The position numbers and the translations under genes are program-made. Below, in pieces: positions 14,622-22,193 of a stretch of 25,522 nt of DNA (position 1 is the stretch's first letter; each line of letters starts with the position of its first letter). Source of the DNA: Thomasclavelia spiroformis (lineage in GTDB: Bacteria; Bacillota_I; Bacilli_A; Erysipelotrichales; Coprobacillaceae); assembly GCA_018369555.1 (NCBI GenBank), contig JAGZCC010000032.1:1-25522 (forward strand), given 5' to 3'. Under the pieces are notes generated by a model. The model did no database searches, had not been told where the DNA came from, and was given only the letters and a program-made list of their open reading frames with translations.

Positions 14622-14831
14622 ATGGCAAATGTAATATGTGATATAGAAGATTGTAAGTATAGATCAAAAAGACGTATGAGAAATTATATTAAGAAAAATG
14701 GTAAGTATTGTTACAAATGTACATTAAAAGTAATTAACATACGAGATGAATCGACGAATGAAACAGATGAATTGTTTGATAAAGAGTTTCCATGTTGCAA
14801 AAATTATCAAAAGATGGAGGAGATTTTATAA
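14622..14831 (+). CDS. Cysteine-rich small protein (DUF1540-like start)
   Basis: 69 residues. CDIEDCKYRS near the N-terminus resembles DUF1540, followed by YCYKCTLKV and later PCCKNY. Six cysteines suggest zinc binding. AAGGT precedes the ATG at moderate distance. Its final base overlaps the ATG of the late regulator. The role is unknown. Confidence 0.65.
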   Translation: MANVICDIEDCKYRSKRRMRNYIKKNGKYCYKCTLKVINIRDESTNETDELFDKEFPCCKNYQKMEEIL

Positions 14832-15190
14832 TGGATTACAATGAAAAAGTAAAATGGTTAAAGTCCTATCGTGATAAATACGATAGGCTCGAATTTGTAA
14901 AAAATCAAATAGAGGGCGTACAAGCGATAAAATACACTCCAAGTATAAATGGACCTAAAAAGTCAATAAACGCATATATTGAAGAAAAAACTCAATTAGA
15001 GAGTGAATTAAGAAGTATTGAAGAATGTATAAATCATGTGCAGGATCTAAATGCACGTACAACACTTGGTTATAAGTACCTGCAATTCAAGACTTTAAGT
15101 GAAATTGCTGATTGTATGAATTACTCTATTTCTCAAATAAAAAGATTTCATAAAAATGGTATAAACATGATACCTTTTGAACCGCAATGA
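14831..15190 (+). CDS. ArpU/DUF1492-type phage late transcription regulator
   Basis: 119 residues from the ATG at 14831, with GGAGGAG upstream. It has a helical, charged N-terminal half and a sigma-70 region 4-like helix-turn-helix at the end (LGYKYLQFKTLSEIADCMNYSISQIKRFHKNGINMI). This family sits at the end of early regions in Gram-positive phages and turns on late genes. Consistent with that, it is the last early gene, followed by a non-coding stretch, cargo and the terminase operon. The overlap with the preceding gene (TAATG) shows coupled translation. Confidence 0.82.
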   Translation: MDYNEKVKWLKSYRDKYDRLEFVKNQIEGVQAIKYTPSINGPKKSINAYIEEKTQLESELRSIEECINHVQDLNARTTLGYKYLQFKTLSEIADCMNYSISQIKRFHKNGINMIPFEPQ

Positions 15191-15290
15191 GCCGGTTAAA
15201 TGTGTTATTATGATAGTGTAGTTTTTTAGCAAAGCTACCTTGGAGTTGATGGTTCCCAAAAATCTTTTTTCCTTTCTTTTATAAATATAA
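15191..15290 (+). promoter_or_regulatory. Non-coding stretch after the late regulator, possible late promoter
   Basis: It contains TATGAT at 15209-15214, a reasonable -10 with no matching -35, as expected for an activator-dependent late promoter. A small hairpin follows (TAGC-AAA-GCTA within 15226-15238). No reading frame is convincing here. The promoter call is weak. Confidence 0.3.
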
Positions 15291-15317
15291 AAAGCTCAAT
15301 CCCCTTGAGCTTTTTTT
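15291..15317 (+). terminator. Intrinsic terminator before the DUF4062 gene
   Basis: AAAGCTCAA (15291-15299), loop TCCCC, TTGAGCTTT (15305-15313) with a T tract to 15317. The stem is a perfect 9 bp. The hairpin also has A residues upstream, so it could work in both directions. Confidence 0.85.
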
Positions 15318-15343
15318 GTTTTACAATTTTTTTAATTAACGAA

Positions 15344-15352
15344 TGCTATTAT
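15344..15352 (+). promoter_or_regulatory. Extended -10 promoter candidate for the DUF4062 gene
   Basis: TGCTATTAT matches an extended -10 (TGnTATAAT) in the gap between the terminator and the gene. No good -35 is seen at 16-18 bp. It would allow expression of the cargo from the lysogen. Confidence 0.4.
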
Positions 15353-15405
15353 TCTTGAGAAAGTGAGGAGATTATATGTATAATATCAATAGAGGTGATT
15401 TACAT

Positions 15406-16506
15406 ATGAAACCGAGAGTGTTTGTGAGTTCAACATTTTATGATTTAAGATATATTCGAGAAGACTTAGCAAATTTTATACGTGCACATGATTTTGAACC
15501 AATTATGTTCGAAGAAGGAGATATAGGTTATACTCCTGGTAAACCATTAGACGATTCATGCTATGAAGCGATGAGAAATTCAGATATGGCAATTTTAATT
15601 ATCGGCGGACAATATGGCAGTGCGGCTACAGGAGAGGATGAAAAAAGTGAATCTTTTGCATCGATTACAAGAAATGAATTTAAAAATGCTGTAGATGGAA
15701 ATGTTCCTGTTTTTTGTTTTATAGATTCATCTGTACAGGTGGAATATGAAATTTATAAGTTAAATAGGGATAAATTGACTGAAAACGAAGAAAGTATATT
15801 ATTTAGAACAGTAAAAAATATTAATGTTTTTAAATTCATACAAGAAATATATGAGATAGGAAATATACCGATAACTTCTTTTAATAAGGTAGAAGAAATT
15901 AAGGACTATATGGGAAAGCAATGGGCTGATATGTTTAAAAAATATCTAGCATATTTAAAATCTAAAAATAATTCAGAAAAATTAAAAAGCACTGTTGACG
16001 ATATGGATACAATTTTGAAACAAATGAAAATGATGATAAATAAGATAGGGGAAGTTACAATAAAAAATAAAGATGATTATAAAAAGTTAATTGATGAGCA
16101 AACAATAGTTGAATTAGAAAGAGTGGCAAACATTATTGTTGAGTCAATAAAAATTGAAGAGACAAATTTAAGCAAAGACGAAATAATTAATCACATTTTT
16201 AATACATTAGAACACTATCTAAACAAGATTAATTTTTCAGATAACTTTGACAAATCTAATAGTAAAGGTATTATTTATAATGCTCCTCGTGAATTATTAT
16301 TTGACGACATTTTTATGGAATTATTAAAAAACAATATTAGAGTACGTAGGGTTAATTTTTCGCTATTTGAAAATAATCTGGATATAATTTTTAAATATTT
16401 TAAAAATCAAGCTTATTCTAATAAATTAAAATCTATTTTATTGGAAGAAAGATATTATAAAAGATTATTTTATAACGATCTATTAGAAGAAAAAAAATAT
16501 GTGTGA
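15406..16506 (+). CDS. DUF4062-domain protein, accessory cargo with possible defence role
   Basis: 366 residues from the ATG at 15406 (AGAGGTGAT upstream); an in-frame ATG at 15376, also with a GAGGAG site, would add ten residues. The N-terminal DUF4062 domain (about 1-95) is clear: RVFVSSTFYDLRYIREDL, FEEGDIGYTP, SDMAILIIGGQYG, then TRNEFKNAV. DUF4062 has a Rossmann-like fold related in pattern to TIR and deoxyribosyltransferase-like domains and occurs in signalling and immunity proteins. The rest is helical and charged (about 160-366), of unknown fold, probably a sensor or oligomerisation part. The gene stands alone between two terminators and is more AT-rich than the late genes, as expected for cargo. 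The function is inferred from context only. Confidence 0.85.
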   Translation: MKPRVFVSSTFYDLRYIREDLANFIRAHDFEPIMFEEGDIGYTPGKPLDDSCYEAMRNSDMAILIIGGQYGSAATGEDEKSESFASITRNEFKNAVDGNVPVFCFIDSSVQVEYEIYKLNRDKLTENEESILFRTVKNINVFKFIQEIYEIGNIPITSFNKVEEIKDYMGKQWADMFKKYLAYLKSKNNSEKLKSTVDDMDTILKQMKMMINKIGEVTIKNKDDYKKLIDEQTIVELERVANIIVESIKIEETNLSKDEIINHIFNTLEHYLNKINFSDNFDKSNSKGIIYNAPRELLFDDIFMELLKNNIRVRRVNFSLFENNLDIIFKYFKNQAYSNKLKSILLEERYYKRLFYNDLLEEKKYV

Positions 16507-16517
16507 AATAGGATCTT

Positions 16518-16542
16518 AGGATTGCTAAAAACAATCCTTTTT
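16518..16542 (+). terminator. Intrinsic terminator of the DUF4062 gene
   Basis: AGGATTG (16518-16524), loop CTAAAAA, CAATCCT (16532-16538), then a T tract to 16542. A perfect 7-bp stem 11 bases after the stop codon. Confidence 0.85.
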
Positions 16543-16558
16543 CTTTTACCTAAAATAA

Positions 16559-16633
16559 GGCAGGATATAGCAAGTAGTAGCTTTTTGGGTTCTTCTCCCG
16601 AAAGTGGTGGTGCAAATCCACCTCCTGCAACCA
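16559..16633 (+). tRNA. tRNA-like cloverleaf with CTT anticodon loop and encoded CCA, probably not a standard tRNA
   Basis: All four arms fit. The acceptor is GGCAGGA (16559-16565) with TCCTGCA (16623-16629): six pairs and a G-A mismatch at the end. The D arm (16568-16583) has loop AAGTAGTA. The anticodon stem TTGGG/CCCGA (16585-16601) has the 7-nt loop TTCTTCT, reading CTT (lysine). The variable loop is 4 nt. The T stem GGTGG/CCACC (16606-16622) has the 7-nt loop TGCAAAT. Discriminator A and CCA follow at 16630-16633. Odd points: the D loop lacks the GG pair, T55 is G, and position 37 is C. These would weaken D-T loop contacts, so it may be a tRNA mimic or packaging/regulatory RNA. It lies between two terminators and 52 bases before the first late gene. 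Confidence 0.6.
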
Positions 16634-16645
16634 GTTTGATAGTAC

Positions 16646-16669
16646 GTGGTCGGTATGGCCACTTTTTTT
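16646..16669 (+). terminator. Intrinsic terminator after the tRNA-like element
   Basis: GTGGTC (16646-16651), loop GGTAT, GGCCAC (16657-16662), then seven T. It follows the cloverleaf by 12 bases, so the element can be released as a short RNA; late transcripts must read through it or start after it. Confidence 0.75.
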
Positions 16670-16684
16670 GTAAGGAGGATAATT

Positions 16685-16804
16685 ATGATAGAAGCAATAT
16701 GCATAGGAATTAAAAGCTGTTTATATGCATTAGGGTTTGGTTTGACAGCATTAATAACTGTTTCTTTTTTGAAAGAATGTAGGGATATCTGGAAAGGTAA
16801 GTAA
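16685..16804 (+). CDS. 39-residue single-pass membrane peptide before the terminase
   Basis: ATG at 16685 with AAGGAGG 7 bases upstream. The product is MIEAICIGIK, a hydrophobic helix (about 11-28, CLYALGFGLTALITVSF) and a charged tail KECRDIWKGK. The ribosome binding site is strong and the gene is first in the late operon, 18 bases before the small terminase gene. No family is recognised. Confidence 0.6.
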   Translation: MIEAICIGIKSCLYALGFGLTALITVSFLKECRDIWKGK

Positions 16805-16822
16805 AACAAAGGAGGTGTCGTT

Positions 16823-17248
16823 ATGACTGAGAAGCAGAAAATGTTTTGTGATGAGTATCTAATTGATTTAAACGGAACACGTGCATATAAAGCTGTTTAC
16901 AAGAATATCAAAAGCGATAATTCTGCTGCAGCTAGAGCAAGTAAGCTTCTTGATCATAATGATATCAAAGAGTATATCCAGAAGAGATTGAAGGAACTAG
17001 AAAGTGAGCGTGTTGCGACAGTTCAGGAAATTCTTGAGTATTACACGTCGGTGATGCGAGGCAATTCTAAATCGAGTGTTTTAGCATTATGTGGAAATGG
17101 TTTTCAGGAAGTAATTGAAAAGCCACCGGATGAAAAAGAACGACTGAAAGCTGCAGAAGCACTTGCACGTAGATTTGGATTATTTAAAGATAATGTTGAT
17201 ATTACATCGAAAGGAAATACAATAATTGTAGATGATATAGATGAATAA
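16823..17248 (+). CDS. terS: Terminase small subunit (Terminase_2 family)
   Basis: 141 residues. The N-terminal helix-turn-helix has the family signature: KQKMFCDEYLIDLNGTRAYKAVYKN, then AAARASKLLDHNDIKEYIQKR. The central helices (about 70-110) form the oligomerisation part, and the tail GNTIIVDDIDE is the usual acidic end that contacts the large subunit. TerS recognises the phage packaging site and regulates TerL. AAAGGAGGTG precedes the ATG, and it overlaps terL by 8 bases. Confidence 0.93.
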   Translation: MTEKQKMFCDEYLIDLNGTRAYKAVYKNIKSDNSAAARASKLLDHNDIKEYIQKRLKELESERVATVQEILEYYTSVMRGNSKSSVLALCGNGFQEVIEKPPDEKERLKAAEALARRFGLFKDNVDITSKGNTIIVDDIDE

Positions 17249-18518
17249 GGTAAGCTTAAAATCTATTATTGGACCAGCATTTTATGACGTTCATAAGTAT
17301 GTTAAAAATCAAGTTTATACGCATTATTGGCTCAAAGGAGGACGTGGTTCTCTTAAATCTTCATTTATTGGAACTGAAATCCCATTGGGGATAATGAGAG
17401 ATGCTAAAAAAGGCTTAATGACAAATGCAGTTATAATCAGACGTGTAAAAGATACGCTTAGAGGCTCAGTATTTGAACAGATAAAATGGGCTATTTATAT
17501 GATGAAGGCTCAGGAAGATTGGGATATTCCAGAATCAAAACTACAAATGACTTACAAGCCTACTGGGCAGGTTATTATTTTTAAAGGTGCTGATAATCCT
17601 AAAAAACTAAAATCAACAAAAGTATTTGTCGGTTATGTTAAATATGTCTGGTATGAAGAATGTGACGAGTTTGAATCATATGACAATATAACAAATATAA
17701 ATCAGTCTCTATTGCGAGGTGGTCCAGAATACTGCGTATTTTATTCATTTAACCCACCTGAAAGTCAAAGAAACTGGTGCAATAAACAGGTACTTATCAA
17801 ACGTGATGATACATTTGTCAGTCATACAACGTATTTACAGGCCCCACCTGAATGGCTTGGTGAACAGTTTCTAATAGAAGCAGAGCATACTAAGAAGGTA
17901 AACCCTGAAAAATATAATCACGATTACCTTGGAGAAGTGACAGGTACAGGTGGCGAAGTATTTACCAACCTTGACATCAGAGAAATTACTGATGATGAAA
18001 TTGCAGTATTTGATAGATTAAAAAATGGATTGGATTTTGGTTATGCTGGGGATCCATTGGCTTATCTAAAAATGAATTATGACAAGACGCGAAGACGTCT
18101 TTTTATTTTTGGAGAAGTTTATGGTACAAGACTTTCAAACCAAAAGGCAGTAAAACAGATTAAAGCAATTAATCCATTGAATAAACTGGTAACTGCAGAT
18201 AGTGCTGAACCAAGAACGATTAATGAATTTAAACTTCTTGGATTGAATATTACTGGAGCTAAAAAAGGACCGGACAGTGTCGAAAACGGAATTAAATGGC
18301 TTCAGGATTTAGAGTCAATTATTATTGATCCAATTAGATGTCCTAATGCGGCCAGAGAGTTCAATGATTACGAAATAGAAAAAGATAAGGAAGGCAATTT
18401 AAAAGGTGAGTTTCCAGATAAAAACAATCATACGATTGATGCTGCAAGATATGGCTGTGAGCAGGATATTATTAGAAGCAAAGGTCGTGCTAGAAAAGAT
18501 AGAAATAAATACGAGTAA
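17241..18518 (+). CDS. terL: Terminase large subunit (PBSX/Terminase_3 family)
   Basis: 425 residues, normal for this family. The ATPase has a Walker A-like GGRGSLKSS (33-41) and Walker B VWYEE (136-140), followed by the coupling-type FYSFNPP. The nuclease domain has GLDFGYAGDP with D265, a second acidic site TADSAEP and the final HTIDAARYG. It pumps DNA into the prohead and cuts the concatemer. It is followed by the portal gene 12 bases later, the SPP1/PBSX-like order. Confidence 0.95.
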   Translation: MNKVSLKSIIGPAFYDVHKYVKNQVYTHYWLKGGRGSLKSSFIGTEIPLGIMRDAKKGLMTNAVIIRRVKDTLRGSVFEQIKWAIYMMKAQEDWDIPESKLQMTYKPTGQVIIFKGADNPKKLKSTKVFVGYVKYVWYEECDEFESYDNITNINQSLLRGGPEYCVFYSFNPPESQRNWCNKQVLIKRDDTFVSHTTYLQAPPEWLGEQFLIEAEHTKKVNPEKYNHDYLGEVTGTGGEVFTNLDIREITDDEIAVFDRLKNGLDFGYAGDPLAYLKMNYDKTRRRLFIFGEVYGTRLSNQKAVKQIKAINPLNKLVTADSAEPRTINEFKLLGLNITGAKKGPDSVENGIKWLQDLESIIIDPIRCPNAAREFNDYEIEKDKEGNLKGEFPDKNNHTIDAARYGCEQDIIRSKGRARKDRNKYE

Positions 18519-18530
18519 AGGGGGTATTAG

Positions 18531-19934
18531 ATGAAAGAGTTTACTATTGATGGTTCTGCATATAATGAAGATCAGTTGGATAAAACCGAAATTAATAAAT
18601 TGATTAATCAGCATTTTAGATATGCGGCTAAAATCAAGAAAAATAAGAAATATTATGAAGGTAAACATAATATACTAGCTAGAATAAAAAAGACGAAAAG
18701 TTCAGCTAATAACAAAGTTGTCTGTAATCATGCTAAAGATATTTCAGATACAGCAACTGGTTATTTTATGAATTCTCCTATATCGTATTCGTCATACGAC
18801 AATACTGATAAAAGTACAGTAGATAAATTAAAAGAAGTATTTGATAAAGCTGATATCGATGATGTTGATAGCGATAATGCCCTCGAAATGAGTATCTGCG
18901 GAGTAGCGTATGAGTATGTATTTATTAAAGAAAATACAACAGATATCACTATTAGAAATCTTGAAGCAGAGCATACGTTTTTGGTTTATGATGATACAAT
19001 TGAACAAAACTTGTTATTTGGGGTTTATTACTATAGATTTAAGGACGCAATCACTGGCAAATATTGTTATAGAGCAACTGTTACCACAGAAAATTATATC
19101 TACAATATGATTTTGGAATGTTCCGGAGAAAATCATAGAGATATTGATGAGCCTATTCCTCATAATTTTGGAAATGTTCCAATTATTGAATATCGCAACA
19201 ACAAATTATGTATCGGTGATTTTGAACAGCAGATATCATTAATTGATGCTTATAATAAAATGACATCTGATCGTATTAATGATAAAGAACAATTTGTAGA
19301 AGCGCTACTTGTAATTTATGGTGCTTTGCTTGGAGATGATAGCGACGAAGTTTCAGAAGCGATGAGAATCCTCAAAGAAAATGGATTTTTAGAACTTCCT
19401 GCAGATGCTAAGGCAGAGTACATAGCAAGAACATTTGATGAATCAGGAATGGAAATACTGAGAAAAGCTATAAAAGAAGATATTTATACTTTTTCTCATG
19501 TTCCTAATCTTACAGATGAAAACTTTGTTGGTAACAGTTCGGGCGTGGCTATGGAATATAAGCTTTTAGGATTACAGATGATCACCAGTGAAAAAGAGAA
19601 ATATTATAAAAAAGGGATCAAGCGGCGTATTGAATTGATTAGTAATTTTCTTAATATCAAAGCCATTGCTGTTAATTCTGGGACAGTCAAAATAACATTT
19701 ACTCGTAAACTTCCAAAGAATCTGAATGAACTTGCTCAAATGATTGCTAATCTGTCTGGCAAGGTTTCTACAAAGACACTTATCGAACAATTGCCATTTA
19801 TCGAAGATGCTGAAAGTGAAGTTAAAACTGTTGAAAAAGAGAGTGAAGAAGCTGCGCTTAGACAGCAGAAGATATTTAGTGCGCCCAATAATGTACCTTT
19901 TAATAATGATGAAAAGATGGAAGAAAATAATTAA
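18531..19934 (+). CDS. Portal protein (SPP1 gp6-like)
   Basis: 467 residues. The family pattern is visible: INQHFRYAAKIKKNKKYYEGKHNI near the start, NKVVCNHAKDISDTATGYFMNSPI, then EHTFLVYDDT and GNVPIIEYRNNKLCIGDFE, and near the end VPNLTDENFVGNSSGVAMEYKLLGL. It forms the twelve-fold ring at one capsid vertex through which DNA enters. The acidic, glutamine- and asparagine-rich C-terminal tail (after about 430) is usual. GGGGG precedes the ATG. Confidence 0.93.
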   Translation: MKEFTIDGSAYNEDQLDKTEINKLINQHFRYAAKIKKNKKYYEGKHNILARIKKTKSSANNKVVCNHAKDISDTATGYFMNSPISYSSYDNTDKSTVDKLKEVFDKADIDDVDSDNALEMSICGVAYEYVFIKENTTDITIRNLEAEHTFLVYDDTIEQNLLFGVYYYRFKDAITGKYCYRATVTTENYIYNMILECSGENHRDIDEPIPHNFGNVPIIEYRNNKLCIGDFEQQISLIDAYNKMTSDRINDKEQFVEALLVIYGALLGDDSDEVSEAMRILKENGFLELPADAKAEYIARTFDESGMEILRKAIKEDIYTFSHVPNLTDENFVGNSSGVAMEYKLLGLQMITSEKEKYYKKGIKRRIELISNFLNIKAIAVNSGTVKITFTRKLPKNLNELAQMIANLSGKVSTKTLIEQLPFIEDAESEVKTVEKESEEAALRQQKIFSAPNNVPFNNDEKMEENN

Positions 19935-19939
19935 TAATT

Positions 19940-21019
19940 ATGAGCGATTACTGGAGAAAACGTCAAGCAGAACATATCAAAATGGCAATGGATACTGCAG
20001 AAGATTCCGCAATTGAGATTGCGAAACTCTATCAAAAAGCATCTTTTTATTTAAATGAGCAAATACAGGGTGTATTTGATAAATATAGAGGAAGACATGG
20101 ATTAAGCACCGTAGAGGCAAAAGAATTACTGAACAGTGTGGTTGATGATTTAACGTATGACAAAATGCTTGTTAAGCTTAGAGCAGGAGCAAAAAGTGAA
20201 GAACGAAAAAAACTTTTAAAAATACTTGAAGCTCCTGCATACAGTTACAGGATTAATCGTTTTCAAGAAGCTCAAAGTTTACTCGATTCAATGATGGTAG
20301 GAATTTTCAAACAGGAAAAAGAAATAAGTACACTTAACTATATCGATGTTGCATATAATGCCTATTTCAACTCAATTTACAATATACAGGATAAAACAGG
20401 AATAAATTTTTCATTTGGAAATATAGATTCTGAACTAACCCAAAAGTTATTAAAATCAAAATGGAGCGGTAAGAATTATTCAAATCGTATTTGGGATAAT
20501 ACGCAGGCAGTTGCTAATTTAGTCAAAGAAGAAATGCTCATGGGTATATTGACAGGAAAAACTGAAAAGCAGATGTCTGATACAATTAATGAGAGGTTTA
20601 ATGTTGGAGCATATAACGCAAAAAGATTAATATCCACCGAAAGTGATTTTATTAGTAATGCTTTAGATATGGAGGCATATCGAGAAGCTGATATTGAGAT
20701 AGTTCGTTTTTGTGCTGTACATGACATGAAGACATCAAAAATATGTCAACGCCACGATAGAACGACCATTCCTCTCAATAAAGCTATTCAGGGCGTAAAT
20801 ATTCCGCCAATGCATCCAAACTGTAGGTCATCAATCGAACCAGTTATCAGTAAAGCAATTGAAGCTAAGATGAAGCGACGTGTACGTGATCCAGTAACTG
20901 GTAAGGATAAAATAATAAGTGCTAATCAAAATTATCAGGAATGGCTCAGAAAACTACAAAAAGAGCATGGAAAAGATACAATCGAAATGTTTAGAAAAAA
21001 AGTATTACAAAAAAATTAA
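19940..21019 (+). CDS. Minor head protein (SPP1 gp7 / Mu F-like)
   Basis: 359 residues. A helical N-terminal part is followed by the Mu F-type C-terminal domain: TESDFISNALDMEAYREADIE, then CAVHDMKTSKICQRHDRTT and PPMHPNCRSSIEPV (about 288-301), with the conserved cysteine and histidine pattern. It is incorporated with the portal and probably enters with the DNA. It follows the portal by 5 bases. No toxin domain is fused at the C-terminus, unlike some Mu F proteins. Confidence 0.9.
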   Translation: MSDYWRKRQAEHIKMAMDTAEDSAIEIAKLYQKASFYLNEQIQGVFDKYRGRHGLSTVEAKELLNSVVDDLTYDKMLVKLRAGAKSEERKKLLKILEAPAYSYRINRFQEAQSLLDSMMVGIFKQEKEISTLNYIDVAYNAYFNSIYNIQDKTGINFSFGNIDSELTQKLLKSKWSGKNYSNRIWDNTQAVANLVKEEMLMGILTGKTEKQMSDTINERFNVGAYNAKRLISTESDFISNALDMEAYREADIEIVRFCAVHDMKTSKICQRHDRTTIPLNKAIQGVNIPPMHPNCRSSIEPVISKAIEAKMKRRVRDPVTGKDKIISANQNYQEWLRKLQKEHGKDTIEMFRKKVLQKN

Positions 21020-21034
21020 ATTATATAGTTTTAT

Positions 21035-21055
21035 ACCGACAAATAGTCGGTTTTT
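21035..21055 (+). terminator. Weak intrinsic terminator after the minor head gene
   Basis: ACCGAC (21035-21040), loop AAATA, GTCGGT (21046-21051), with five T ending at 21055. The short 6-bp stem suggests partial termination inside the late operon, perhaps setting relative protein amounts. Confidence 0.6.
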
Positions 21056-21082
21056 ATTTTGTATGGAAGGAGTTGTTAAAAG

Positions 21083-21298
21083 ATGTCACAAGGATTAAGA
21101 CCACATTATCATCAGGAATTTGAATATCGTAGTGAACAATACTATGACAGGAAAAGACATTGCATTGTTAAAAAAATACAATATATGTGTATGATTTGTG
21201 GTCGTATTAGACACGAAAAATACGACTGCTATTTGCCACCGCCTAAAGATAAAAGCAAAGTATTAGAGAAAAATAAAAGAAAATTTGGAGGGAGGTAG
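21083..21298 (+). CDS. Hypothetical small protein with CxxC
   Basis: 71 residues, AAGGAG upstream. It contains YMCMICGRIRHEKYDC, a possible half zinc-binding site, and is basic at both ends with a histidine-rich start (RPHYHQEFEYRSEQ). It lies between the minor head and scaffold genes, where small accessory genes are common. No function is recognised. Confidence 0.65.
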   Translation: MSQGLRPHYHQEFEYRSEQYYDRKRHCIVKKIQYMCMICGRIRHEKYDCYLPPPKDKSKVLEKNKRKFGGR

Positions 21299-21304
21299 AA
21301 ATAA

Positions 21305-21460
21305 TTGGCAAAATTAAAAATTGTAAAAAATATGATTGATAAAAATACTAATATTCCATATAGGAAAGATATGCTCATAACAGTTGTTGATGCTAAACGT
21401 GTTAAGGAGTTAATTGATGCTGGGGTAGCAGTAGAAATAAAAGAAACATCCAAGAATTAG
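21305..21460 (+). CDS. Small late protein with TTG start
   Basis: 51 residues from a TTG at 21305 that has GGAGGGAGG ending 9 bases upstream; there is no in-frame ATG before residue 10. The sequence reads AKLKIVKNMIDKNTNIPY, then a compact strand-helix part DMLITVVDAKRVKELIDAG and VAVEIKE. Small proteins of this kind often lie between the minor head and scaffold genes. The stop codon overlaps a terminator stem. The role is unknown. Confidence 0.6.
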   Translation: MAKLKIVKNMIDKNTNIPYRKDMLITVVDAKRVKELIDAGVAVEIKETSKN

Positions 21461-21482
21461 ACAAGTAAGGACTTGTCTTTTT
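21460..21482 (+). terminator. Intrinsic terminator before the scaffold gene
   Basis: GACAAGT (21460-21466), loop AAGG, ACTTGTC (21471-21477), then five T. A perfect 7-bp stem. The first base is the last base of the preceding stop codon. Confidence 0.8.
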
Positions 21483-21547
21483 ATTTGTCCAAAAACTTAT
21501 GACATTAAAAGATGGGATAGTCTTACGGACTTTAAATGGAGGAGTTT

Positions 21548-22177
21548 ATGAATATAAGCAAAACTAATAAAGATAATTTTAGATTTAATCTTCAATTTTT
21601 TGCTGATGATCCATCCAATCCAGAAGAACCAGAGGAACCTGAAAATCCTGATGATAAACCTGATGATCCTAATCCAGAGGTTAAAACATTTACTCAAGAA
21701 GAAGTCGATAAAATTGTTCAAGGAAGACTTGCTAAAGAGCGTAAATCATGGGAAAGGCATCTGGAAGAACAAAAGACAGAAGCTGAAAAACTAGCTAATA
21801 TGTCTGAAAAGGAAAAAAAAGCATACCAGGAGAAAAAAAGAATTGAAGATTTAGATGCAAGAGAAGCAGAAATTACAAAGAGAGAATTGACTGCACAGGC
21901 AAAAATTCAGTTAGCTGATAAAGGAATTCCAACTGAATTAGCTGAAATCTTAAACTTTAAAGACGCTGAATCTTGCAAAAAGTCAATTGAAATTGTTGAA
22001 AAGGCTTTTCAGCAGGCTGTGGCTAAAGCTGTAGATGAAAAATTAAAAGGAGGTAAATCAATGAAAAAAGCTCCAACATCTACAGATATTACTCTTGATT
22101 CATTGAAAACAATGAGCCCTGATGAAATCAATAAAAATTGGGATGATGTACAGAAATTACTGTCATCAAATAAATAG
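21548..22177 (+). CDS. Capsid scaffolding protein (DUF4355 family)
   Basis: 209 residues from the ATG at 21548 (GGAGGAG just upstream; an ATG at 21536 overlaps that site). The disordered acidic and proline-rich N-terminus (DPSNPEEPEEPENPDDKP) is followed by FTQEEVDKIVQGRLAKERKSW, the DUF4355 mark, a long helix (about 55-130) and a polar C-terminus. Scaffolds guide coat assembly and then leave. The C-terminal 38 residues are preceded by a strong in-frame ribosome binding site (see separate entry). It lies directly before the major capsid gene. Confidence 0.88.
   Translation: MNISKTNKDNFRFNLQFFADDPSNPEEPEEPENPDDKPDDPNPEVKTFTQEEVDKIVQGRLAKERKSWERHLEEQKTEAEKLANMSEKEKKAYQEKKRIEDLDAREAEITKRELTAQAKIQLADKGIPTELAEILNFKDAESCKKSIEIVEKAFQQAVAKAVDEKLKGGKSMKKAPTSTDITLDSLKTMSPDEINKNWDDVQKLLSSNK
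22045..22177 (+). promoter_or_regulatory. Internal ribosome binding site and in-frame start within the scaffold gene
   Basis: AAAAGGAGGT (22045-22054) stands 6 bases before an ATG at 22061 in the scaffold reading frame. Translation from it would give the last 38 residues, beginning MKKAPTSTDITLD. The C-terminus of tailed-phage scaffolds often binds the coat, so a short in-frame scaffold fragment is plausible. It is not proven. Confidence 0.5.
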
Positions 22178-22193
22178 AAAGTAGAGGTATATT

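Noticed and set aside
16522..16713. 63-codon plus-strand frame through the tRNA-like region
   Set aside because: It runs across two terminators and the cloverleaf, with no ribosome binding site and no family resemblance.
21499..21567. 22-codon frame (MTLKDGIVLRTLNGG...) before the scaffold gene
   Set aside because: No ribosome binding site and it overlaps the scaffold start; the region is better read as leader with the GGAGGAG site.
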